A stretch of DNA of 5,544 nucleotides from Ignavibacteriales bacterium CG12_big_fil_rev_8_21_14_0_65_30_8 (lineage in GTDB: Bacteria > Bacteroidota > Ignavibacteria > Ignavibacteriales > Ignavibacteriaceae). The position numbers were made by a program, and so were the translations under genes. Where the stretch lies: assembly GCA_002783525.1 (NCBI GenBank), contig PFGS01000305.1:1-5544 (forward strand), read 5' to 3'. Below are positions 1 through 5,544 of the stretch, in pieces. Under the pieces are notes generated by a model. The model did not search any database, was not told the origin of the DNA, and saw only the letters and a list, made by a program, of their open reading frames with translations. Numbering within the stretch: position 1 is the stretch's first letter; the number at the start of each line of letters is the position of its first letter.

Positions 1-2400
1 TGATTGAATATAAGCTTGGTAAGTACCGGACTCACTGGAAACATATGCTATCCATTTACCATCAGGAGATAATGAGGATGTCCATTCATCACTACTAGTG
101 GTTAAGAAGTCATTTAGTTTATTCTCACTACCTAATTTTAAATAATAAAGATCTGTTTGCGATGTACCATTTAGAGTTTGTACTAAAACTGTTGATTGAT
201 CTTTACTCCATCCATCAATATAGAGTCTATCTTTAGATCTAAATACTTCTTCTTCAATTTTGCTTCCATCCGCATATTTTATAAAAATAGCACTTCCAAT
301 TCCAGGTAGGACCTTCATGTAAACTATTTTTTTTCCATCAGAGGACCAAGTTGGTGTTCTGTTCTGTTCACCGAAAGTAAATTTACGCAAGGCTTTCATT
401 TGGAAATTATAAATATAAATGTTAAACTCAATGCCTTCCCTTACAACTAATGCAAGTTCCTTTCCATCGGGTGACATTTTTGGTTCCATGTAATTTTTGG
501 GAGGCAGGTCAATAATTTTTTCTTCTTTACCATTAATGAATACTAGAGTACGGTTTCCTCCTTCAACTTGTCCTGGTATATATGTTAATGTTCCGTTCTC
601 AGAAATAGAATAATGCATTGAACCTGATGTTATATCTCCGTTAACTCCTTCAACTACGGGTACAGGCTGTCCTGTTAATTCTAAATTATCAGCATCAAAA
701 GAGACAGCATAAAGGGTTCCGGATTTAGAATATATGATTTGTCCTGAATTAATATATTTAGCAGAACTTGATCCTTTTATAATATTTTTTCTCTTACCCG
801 TTTCGATGTTAACAATATCAATATCAGCATCTTCGTAATAATCAGGATTATTTAAATAACCTACTGTAAATAATACATTCTTTCCGTTGGGTAGGAACTG
901 AGGCCACCTATGAGTTCTTTCTTTTTTGGTAGAATCTATAAAAGTAATTTGTTTTGGTGTCCCTCCATTATCAGGTATAATAAATAACCCATTAGTAGTT
1001 GTTGGTGAGTAAACAATATTTTGACTTGTTCCCCAACTAACACCTCTTGAAACAGCATCGGCTGATACTAAAATATTTGCCGCACCGCCATTCAGAGCTA
1101 ATTTTTTTAATTTTCCTAATTGAAAATATGCTATTGAATTGCCGTCTGGTGAGAATACCGGATTAATTGCGTTTTCAGTTCCAGGGATTAAAATTGCATC
1201 TAGAGAATTTAAATTTCTTAAAAATAAATTTGAATTTGCACTATAAACTATTTTTGAACCATCACTAGAAATGTTAACTGCCGGATAATTTAGTTCAAAG
1301 AATGAATCTTTATCTAAATCCGAATAAAATTTTATTTCTGTTTTAATAGACTCTGTTTTATTCCAAGGTGCTTGTATAAAAATAAAAGCTAATAATAGTA
1401 AAACAATTAACCATGAAATATTTCTCAGACTTAATATATTTCCCAAATAAAATTTCTTATTAAATGCTTCAATTGAAATTGAACCTGAAGATTTTGATAC
1501 CACGGACTGTGAATCTTTTGTTTGGAAAGTGGCAGTATTCACGTTATAAACCCTGCTCTTCCTGTGCCCGGTAGATTTTTTAATTTTTCTCAAATCTTTA
1601 GCAAGCTCTTTTGCTGATTGATACCTGTCATCTTTATCTTTTTCAAGACATTCCAAAATTATTTCATCAAGCTCAAGATCAAATTCTGTTTTTACGGTCG
1701 AAATAGGAGGGGCTTCAACATTTACTATTTCATACATAATTGCAGTTTCGTGTATACCTTTGAAAGGGGATTCTCCTGCAAACATTTCGTAAAGCACCAC
1801 ACCAAATGAAAAAATATCCGAACGATGGTCAACATCTAATCCCTGTATTTGTTCAGGTGACATATAGCCCATCGTTCCCATTGTAGTACCAACTTTTGTT
1901 AACCTCGAACCTTCTGAAGATGAATGAAGTTTTGCAAGTCCGAAATCCATTATCTGCGCAATCCCGTCTTTGCGGATCATAATATTTTCCGGCTTAATGT
2001 CCCTGTGCACAATCCCTTTTTCGTGAGCTGCAGATAATCCCTCAGCAACCTGCACTCCAATTTCAAGTTTTTGTCTTTCTGGTAGCGACGCATCGCGATG
2101 CGTCTCTACTAAATTTTTTAAAGTTTTCCCTTCGACAAATTCCATTACAATAAATAATTGCCCATCGTTTTCCTGTATATCATAAATTGTGCAGATATTA
2201 GGATGATTCATAGCAGAGGCAGCTTTAGCTTCCTGTATAAATCTTGCTTTATCATCCTCGGATACTGATATACTTGAAGAAAGAAATTTTAAAGCAACAA
2301 AGCGGTCGAGTTTGGTGTCCTGCGCTTTGAAGACTTCACCCATCCCTCCTTCACCTAATTTCTCAAGAATTTTATAGTGTAATATTGTTTCTCCAATCAT
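1..2400 (-). CDS. Membrane-anchored Ser/Thr protein kinase with C-terminal PD40/TolB-like beta-propeller (K2), 3' end outside the window
   Basis: Read from ATG at 2400, the frame stays open for 800 codons to the window edge. By comparison with its 908-residue neighbour, about 105 residues are missing. The kinase domain spans about residues 9-275: glycine loop GEGGMG (16-21), ATP-binding Lys38 in VALK, alpha-C Glu57, catalytic loop HRDIKPEN (132-139), DFG (152-154), activation-loop Thr172/173, SPE (181-183) and Asp195. All residues needed for catalysis are present, and HRDxKPEN marks Ser/Thr specificity. A basic juxtamembrane linker is followed by one hydrophobic segment (about 328-346), placing the kinase in the cytoplasm and the rest outside the inner membrane. 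Propeller-type SPDGK-like motifs recur near residues 415, 503, 642, 685 and 778. The start is supported by GAGG six bases upstream and by alignment with the neighbouring kinase. It overlaps the preceding mini-ORF by ATGA. Oddity: a 28-base palindrome is embedded in frame at codons 98-107. Substrate and ligand are unknown. Confidence 0.95.
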   Translation of the reverse strand, partial: MIGETILHYKILEKLGEGGMGEVFKAQDTKLDRFVALKFLSSSISVSEDDKARFIQEAKAASAMNHPNICTIYDIQENDGQLFIVMEFVEGKTLKNLVETHRDASLPERQKLEIGVQVAEGLSAAHEKGIVHRDIKPENIMIRKDGIAQIMDFGLAKLHSSSEGSRLTKVGTTMGTMGYMSPEQIQGLDVDHRSDIFSFGVVLYEMFAGESPFKGIHETAIMYEIVNVEAPPISTVKTEFDLELDEIILECLEKDKDDRYQSAKELAKDLRKIKKSTGHRKSRVYNVNTATFQTKDSQSVVSKSSGSISIEAFNKKFYLGNILSLRNISWLIVLLLLAFIFIQAPWNKTESIKTEIKFYSDLDKDSFFELNYPAVNISSDGSKIVYSANSNLFLRNLNSLDAILIPGTENAINPVFSPDGNSIAYFQLGKLKKLALNGGAANILVSADAVSRGVSWGTSQNIVYSPTTTNGLFIIPDNGGTPKQITFIDSTKKERTHRWPQFLPNGKNVLFTVGYLNNPDYYEDADIDIVNIETGKRKNIIKGSSSAKYINSGQIIYSKSGTLYAVSFDADNLELTGQPVPVVEGVNGDITSGSMHYSISENGTLTYIPGQVEGGNRTLVFINGKEEKIIDLPPKNYMEPKMSPDGKELALVVREGIEFNIYIYNFQMKALRKFTFGEQNRTPTWSSDGKKIVYMKVLPGIGSAIFIKYADGSKIEEEVFRSKDRLYIDGWSKDQSTVLVQTLNGTSQTDLYYLKLGSENKLNDFLTTSSDEWTSSLSPDGKWIAYVSSESGTYQAYIQS
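2082..2109. repeat. 28-bp near-perfect palindrome embedded in frame in the K2 kinase domain
   Basis: The two 14-base halves (GTAGCGACGCATCG and CGATGCGTCTCTAC on the + strand) are reverse complements except for one position. The element is far more GC-rich than its surroundings. Read on the coding strand it gives VETHRDASL at K2 residues 98-106, in the loop between helices alpha-D and alpha-E. K1 is five residues shorter here. From memory, palindromes of the GTAGAGACGC...GCGTCTCTAC type are dispersed repeats in several bacterial phyla. That it is such a mobile or amplified element in this genome is inference. Confidence 0.85.
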
Positions 2401-2498
2401 AATATACCTCGATTATAATATTGACGGTTCCGGCGGGCAAGTCCGCCTTCGCCGAGTTTCTCTAATATTTTATAGTGTAGAATTGTTTCGCCAATCAT
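2397..2498 (-). CDS. 33-residue mini-ORF: truncated copy of the kinase N-terminus (mini-A)
   Basis: It starts with MIGETILHYKILEKLGE, identical over 17 residues to the start of K2, then GG and an unrelated tail (LARRNRQYYNRGIL). Homology to the kinase stops inside the glycine loop, where a GC-rich palindrome begins. The protein ends before Lys38, so it cannot be a kinase. AGGTG lies four bases upstream of the ATG, inside the end of K1. The ATG overlaps the K1 stop (ATGA), and its own TGA overlaps the K2 start (ATGA). It is either a decayed kinase copy or a short coupling/leader peptide between two kinases. Against mini-B, nine of the first 17 codons differ, all synonymously, so the sequence was under protein-level selection, whether formerly as a full kinase or still today. 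Translation is not proven. Confidence 0.6.
   Translation of the reverse strand: MIGETILHYKILEKLGEGGLARRNRQYYNRGIL
2407..2410 (-). promoter_or_regulatory. Shine-Dalgarno sequence for K2
   Basis: GAGG on the minus strand, six bases before the ATG at 2400. It lies inside the last codons of mini-A, so ribosomes finishing mini-A would pass directly over it. This spacing, together with the ATGA overlap, fixes the K2 start. Confidence 0.7.
2432..2447. repeat. GC-rich short palindrome at the truncation point of mini-A
   Basis: GGCGG and CCGCC arms enclose six bases (+ strand GGCGGGCAAGTCCGCC), in an otherwise AT-rich stretch. On the coding strand it begins at codon 18-19 of mini-A, where similarity to kinases is lost. 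Transcribed, it can form a five-pair GC hairpin about 30 bases upstream of the K2 start. It differs in sequence from the palindromes at 5249-5288 and 2082-2109. No U-tract follows, so it is not a typical terminator. Confidence 0.7.
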
Positions 2499-5221
2499 TT
2501 TTCACCTGTGTTAAATAATCCCTGCCAGTTTTGTATATATGTTAGCGGGGGATTAACTGCATTCCCGTTAGTAACACCTACAAGAAATGTTTTACCGTCT
2601 TTAGTTACATCGTAAACATTTAAAATATTTTTATCGGTAGTATTGAATAATAATTCAGGTTTACCAAACACAAAATTATTTCCCGAGGCATCAACATTTA
2701 CTTTAAAGACTTCATTTTGCCATATATAAATTATTGCTTTATCATTACTGAGCCAGCTTATAGGGTACCCGCCATTATTAGAAACCTGCCACCTGCCGCC
2801 TGTGCCGGTTAAAGGTTGAACATATGTTTGAAATTTCCCTGATTCATTACTTGCATACATTATCCATTTCCCGTTATTTGAAAATAATGGAGCGATTTCG
2901 TTAAAATTACTTTTTAAGAAATAACGGATTTCATTATTATTACCTAAATCTATTATTCCAATGTCTATTTGTGTATGTGGATTTGTTTCTATAAATGCAA
3001 TATACCTTCCGTCACCGGACCAGTCAGCCGGACTTGCAAATTGAACGGATTGGTATACAAGGCTATCACTTCCTGTACCATCCGTTTTTTTTATATAGAT
3101 GTTCCAGTTCTTGCCCCTGTTTGATACGTACGCAATATTTTTCCCATCATTTGACCAAACAGGCCATTGATCTATATCCGATGTGAATGTATACCTGGTG
3201 GTTATTTCTCTTTTAATATCATATGCCCAGATATCAAGATTTTTGTAATCTGTGTCAAATCCATCGTATAAAATCTTACTACCGTCAGGTGAAAAAAGTG
3301 CAACATTTCGAATATCTTTTGTAAAAATTTCATCCTTTTTATATCCTTTCTCATTTACCAAAGAGAGTTTTATATTACTTCCGCTTAATGTCTGATAAAT
3401 AAGATTGCCAGCATCGGATACGGAGAAGGAGGCCAGGATATATGCGTTTTTAAAATCTATGTTACCGGATATTGTAAAGATATCCCCACTTAGTTTATAG
3501 TTATCCGGATCAAAAGCCTGGCACATCAAAGTTGACTGCTTTACAAAAAATAAATAGCCATCAGAATAAGCAGAATTAGATGAAGCCTGAATTACAGAAT
3601 CTTTGGAATCAGAATTTAATGATCCAACCATAATTTGATCCATCGAAGAAGCACCTGAGAATTTCGCTTGGATTGTATACAGAAAATGAATTCCGTCAGG
3701 TAAAAAATAAGGAAAGCGAAGGCTCTCTTCAGAATTAGCTGAATCTGATTTAATTATTTCCCTTGGAGTACCGCCATTTTCAGAAACCAGATAAAGACCA
3801 CCAGTTGAATTTGGCGCAAATATTACATTTCCTTCATTATTTACCGTTCCACCCCGTCCTAATAAGACGTCGCAGATATCCATTTCAGTACCGGTGATTA
3901 CATTTAGCTTTTTCAGTTTTCCATTATAGAAATAGAAAATATATTTATCATCTTTTGACCAGAAGGGTAAAAGTCCTGCCCCAACACCGCCAGGATTTAA
4001 AGTTTTTAACAACCTTGTACCGGTTGAACTTAACGGGCGTAACAGCATTGCCAGGTTCCCGGTAGAATCGGTACCGGCAAATACTACGAATTTCCCATTG
4101 TGAGATAAGCGTGAATTTTCTCCTAAGATATTAATATTGTCATTTGCAACAATTGATGTAGCAGAAATGATGGGAGTATTATTAACCTGCTTATTGAACA
4201 ACGCAAAGTATAAAACTGCAAGCAATAGAATCCCTGACAAAAGCCAGCTTAAATATTTCGATGAAAAAATATTACCAAGCTCAAATCTTTTATTGAACGC
4301 TTCTATAGTTATTGAGCCGGAAGATTTAGCAACAGCATTACTTCCGCTTTGTGTTTTGAATGCCTGAGTATTTACGTTGTACATTCTGCTGCTTCTATTT
4401 CCGGTTGGACCGCGTTTAAGTTTTCTTAAACTTCTGGCAAGTTCCTTTGCTGATTGAAATCTCTCATCTTTATCTTTTTCGAGACACTCGAGTATCAATT
4501 GGTCAAGTTCAGGATTTATGTCTTCTTTTACTGTTGCTATAGGCGCCGGATCAACATTTACTATCTCATACATTATCGCTGTCTCGTGCAACCCTTTGAA
4601 AGGAGATTCGCCAGCAATCATTTCATAAAGGACAACTCCAAAGGAAAAAATATCTGTCCTGTGATCAGTGTCCAATCCCTGAACCTGTTCGGGTGACATA
4701 TATCCAATTGTGCCCATAGTTGTGCCGGCTTTTGTTAAACGAGAAACATTACTGTCCGTATATAATTTGGCAAGTCCAAAATCCATTATCTGGACTATTC
4801 CGTCTTTACGGATCATAATGTTTTCCGGTTTAATATCCCGATGCACAATTCCTTTTTCGTGTGCTGCAGCTAGTCCTTCAGCAGTTTGAATACCGATATC
4901 TAGTATTCTTTTTTCAGAGAGAGTTTGCTTAATATCCCTAAGTGTAGAGCCGTCAATAAATTCCATTACAATAAATAATTGATTATTGTATTCTTCAATA
5001 GAATGAATTGTACAAACATTCGGGTGATTCATTGCAGAAGCAGCTTTTGCTTCCTGCACAAATCTCTCTTTCTCTTCACCGGTTGAAGTAAGCTGAGATG
5101 GGAGAAACTTCAGTGCAACAAAGCGGTCAAGTTTAGTGTCCTTGGCTTTGTAAACAGTTCCCATTCCGCCCTGTCCTATTTCCTCTAATATTTCGTATTG
5201 TAAAATAGTCGTACCAATCAT
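2495..5221 (-). CDS. Membrane-anchored Ser/Thr protein kinase with C-terminal PD40/TolB-like beta-propeller (K1), complete
   Basis: A 908-residue protein that should phosphorylate Ser/Thr on unknown cytoplasmic targets in response to something bound by an extracytoplasmic propeller. The PknB-like kinase domain covers about residues 9-270: glycine loop GQGGMG (16-21), Lys38 in VALK, alpha-C Glu57, HRDIKPEN (127-134), DFG (147-149), activation-loop Thr167/168, SPE (176-178) and Asp190. The catalytic set is complete, and the Arg before the catalytic Asp suggests control by activation-loop phosphorylation. A basic Ser-rich linker (270-316) leads to one hydrophobic helix (about 323-342). Residues from about 355 to the end are beta-rich, with repeated PD40 motifs; the clearest, PVWSNDGKNIAYVS, ADWSGDGRYIAFIE and APLFSNNGKWIMYAS, lie at about 685-800. 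The start is set by GGAG seven bases upstream and by alignment with K2. Both ends overlap a mini-ORF by ATGA. Nothing in the sequence identifies the ligand. Confidence 0.97.
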   Translation of the reverse strand: MIGTTILQYEILEEIGQGGMGTVYKAKDTKLDRFVALKFLPSQLTSTGEEKERFVQEAKAASAMNHPNVCTIHSIEEYNNQLFIVMEFIDGSTLRDIKQTLSEKRILDIGIQTAEGLAAAHEKGIVHRDIKPENIMIRKDGIVQIMDFGLAKLYTDSNVSRLTKAGTTMGTIGYMSPEQVQGLDTDHRTDIFSFGVVLYEMIAGESPFKGLHETAIMYEIVNVDPAPIATVKEDINPELDQLILECLEKDKDERFQSAKELARSLRKLKRGPTGNRSSRMYNVNTQAFKTQSGSNAVAKSSGSITIEAFNKRFELGNIFSSKYLSWLLSGILLLAVLYFALFNKQVNNTPIISATSIVANDNINILGENSRLSHNGKFVVFAGTDSTGNLAMLLRPLSSTGTRLLKTLNPGGVGAGLLPFWSKDDKYIFYFYNGKLKKLNVITGTEMDICDVLLGRGGTVNNEGNVIFAPNSTGGLYLVSENGGTPREIIKSDSANSEESLRFPYFLPDGIHFLYTIQAKFSGASSMDQIMVGSLNSDSKDSVIQASSNSAYSDGYLFFVKQSTLMCQAFDPDNYKLSGDIFTISGNIDFKNAYILASFSVSDAGNLIYQTLSGSNIKLSLVNEKGYKKDEIFTKDIRNVALFSPDGSKILYDGFDTDYKNLDIWAYDIKREITTRYTFTSDIDQWPVWSNDGKNIAYVSNRGKNWNIYIKKTDGTGSDSLVYQSVQFASPADWSGDGRYIAFIETNPHTQIDIGIIDLGNNNEIRYFLKSNFNEIAPLFSNNGKWIMYASNESGKFQTYVQPLTGTGGRWQVSNNGGYPISWLSNDKAIIYIWQNEVFKVNVDASGNNFVFGKPELLFNTTDKNILNVYDVTKDGKTFLVGVTNGNAVNPPLTYIQNWQGLFNTGEK
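2503..2507 (-). promoter_or_regulatory. Shine-Dalgarno-like sequence for mini-A, inside the K1 3' end
   Basis: AGGTG, four bases before the ATG at 2498, overlaps the last codons of K1. The spacing is slightly short. The ATGA overlap would also allow termination-reinitiation from K1. It is the main argument that mini-A may still be translated. Confidence 0.5.
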
Positions 5222-5337
5222 AGCTTATCTCCGTTATATTGTAAAGACAAGGTCTCGGCCGTTCCGCTATGCCGAACGAGACGGACTTCGCCTAACTTTT
5301 CTAAAATTTTGTAGTGGAGTATTGTTTCACCGATCAT
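5218..5337 (-). CDS. 39-residue mini-ORF: truncated copy of the kinase N-terminus (mini-B)
   Basis: It begins MIGETILHYKILEKLGE, identical over 17 residues to mini-A and K2, and closer to K2 than to the K1 gene it precedes (K1 differs at six of the 17). It then departs at the glycine loop into an unrelated tail (VRLVRHSGTAETLSLQYNGDKL) encoded largely by a palindrome. No Lys38 or catalytic loop exists, so kinase activity is impossible. The start has AGGGAG seven bases upstream. The stop overlaps the K1 start as ATGA, and the K1 Shine-Dalgarno lies in its last codons. It sits 27 bases after the stop of the upstream propeller gene. It is either a remnant of a deleted kinase or a coupling/leader peptide. 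The same design at the next junction argues against a single accidental leftover. Confidence 0.6.
   Translation of the reverse strand: MIGETILHYKILEKLGEVRLVRHSGTAETLSLQYNGDKL
5229..5232 (-). promoter_or_regulatory. Shine-Dalgarno sequence for K1
   Basis: GGAG on the minus strand, seven bases before the ATG at 5221, within the final codons of mini-B. The short stretch CAATATAA just upstream resembles the sequence before the K2 start (CAATATTATAAT). This suggests the two kinase leaders are homologous and that the mini-ORFs sit upstream of a conserved leader. Confidence 0.7.
5249..5288. repeat. Imperfect palindrome at the truncation point of mini-B
   Basis: The outer arms AAG-GTCTC and GAGAC-GGA-CTT enclose inner arms GTTC/GAAC and GC/GC around a TAT loop, with a GGCC bulge and one C-C mismatch. 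The core is 5252-5282. The element is GC-rich against an AT-rich background. On the coding strand it starts immediately after the LGE codons of mini-B and supplies most of its tail. Its sequence is unrelated to the palindrome that occupies the same position in mini-A. It is probably a dispersed small repeat; copies elsewhere in the genome cannot be seen from here. Confidence 0.7.
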
Positions 5338-5344
5338 TGAGTTA

Positions 5345-5350
5345 CTCCCT
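5345..5350 (-). promoter_or_regulatory. Shine-Dalgarno sequence for mini-B
   Basis: AGGGAG on the minus strand, seven bases before the ATG at 5337, in the 27-base gap after the upstream gene. It is the strongest ribosome-binding site in the window, yet it serves the mini-ORF and not a full gene. This favours real translation of mini-B. Confidence 0.65.
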
Positions 5351-5364
5351 GTTTAATAATTTAT

Positions 5365-5544
5365 TTATTCTGTTTTAAACAATTTATCTATCTCTTCTGT
5401 CCAGTTTAAAACAATATTAATATTATTGTATTTTTCACCACTGACAGGGTTGGTAGAAATAAAATATTTGCCATCAGAAGTTATATCATAACTTATCCAG
5501 CTACTTGTGTACATTCCGGGAAAATTTTTACAAATGGTTTGAGG
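5365..5544 (-). CDS. C-terminal end of an upstream PD40/TolB-like propeller protein, probably a third kinase of the array (partial)
   Basis: The last 59 residues of an open frame entering from beyond 5544 and ending in TAA at 5365-5367. The motif SYDITSDGKYFIS followed by INIVLNWTEEIDKLFKTE is the typical close of propeller-bearing kinases of this kind. It aligns in position with YDVTKDGKTFLVG...LTYIQNWQGLF at the K1 C-terminus. The kinase half is not in view, so the kinase assignment rests on this tail and on the tandem context. A kinase-free TolB-like protein with the same ending is possible. The next ORF starts 27 bases downstream on the same strand with no terminator between, so it is likely cotranscribed. 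Confidence 0.8.
   Translation of the reverse strand, partial: PQTICKNFPGMYTSSWISYDITSDGKYFISTNPVSGEKYNNINIVLNWTEEIDKLFKTE

Noticed and set aside
1618..1809. A + strand ORF of 63 codons opposite K2, with a similar + strand ORF at 4454-4696 opposite K1
   Set aside because: The two look alike only because they are antisense to the same conserved part of the kinase domain. Their composition (Phe/Ile/Tyr-rich) is that of a shadow frame, and no ribosome-binding site or separate context supports them.
2397..2498. Mini-A as a frameshifted N-terminal part of K2, or as a sequencing error
   Set aside because: K2 has its own complete N-terminus starting at 2400, so the mini-ORF duplicates rather than supplies it. 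The same arrangement occurs at 5218-5337 with a different palindrome, which an isolated error would not produce.
2995..3186. A + strand ORF of 63 codons opposite the K1 propeller
   Set aside because: It lies fully antisense to well-conserved PD40 blades and has no recognisable features; it is a shadow of K1.
4137..4367. A + strand ORF of 76 codons opposite the K1 linker and membrane helix
   Set aside because: It is antisense to the juxtamembrane and TM coding region with no independent support.
5249..5288. The palindromes as rho-independent terminators
   Set aside because: The stems are short or interrupted, no U-tract follows in the transcribed direction, and the next gene starts within a few dozen bases in an overlapping arrangement.
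2082..5288. The palindromes as a CRISPR array, or as IS inverted ends
   Set aside because: The three palindromes differ from one another, are not regularly spaced, and have no transposase or spacer-like units between them.
5338..5364. A promoter in the gap between the upstream gene and mini-B
   Set aside because: The 27 bases are mostly AT-rich and are filled by the ribosome-binding site region; no credible -35/-10 pair fits. Readthrough from upstream is simpler.

Overview
The window is AT-rich and carries genes on the minus strand only, so transcription runs from high to low coordinates. It holds part of a tandem array of membrane-anchored serine/threonine kinases whose C-terminal halves are TolB/PD40-like beta-propellers. 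The low GC, the kinase-TM-propeller architecture, the tight tandem packing and the small GC-rich palindromes scattered through genes suggest a bacterium of the Bacteroidota/Ignavibacteriota (FCB) group. That placement is inference from style, not from a marker gene.

Layout in transcription order: (1) 5544-5365, the last 59 codons of an upstream propeller protein, probably a third kinase of the array; (2) 5337-5218, a 39-codon mini-ORF whose first 17 residues are a kinase N-terminus cut off at the glycine-rich loop; (3) 5221-2495, a complete 908-residue kinase-propeller (K1); (4) 2498-2397, a second, 33-codon mini-ORF of the same kind; (5) 2400 to the window edge, a second kinase-propeller (K2) with 800 codons in view and no stop. 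Three consecutive junctions are ATGA overlaps (5218-5221, 2495-2498, 2397-2400), and each start has its own Shine-Dalgarno-like sequence. The segment therefore looks like one polycistronic, translationally coupled unit. I see no terminator and no convincing promoter inside it, and no gap over 300 bases lacks a gene.

K1 and K2 are about three quarters identical across the kinase domain and share a conserved juxtamembrane stretch, but their propellers have diverged strongly. This is the expected pattern for receptors that share a signalling output and differ in what they sense or bind.

The most unusual content is between and within the kinases. Each complete intergenic junction holds a short ORF that repeats the kinase start (MIGETILHYKILEKLGE), then breaks off at the glycine loop into a small palindrome. 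The palindromes differ between the two copies. The two mini-ORFs differ at 9 of 17 codons in that stretch, all synonymously. A third palindrome lies in frame inside the K2 kinase domain and encodes five extra residues relative to K1.
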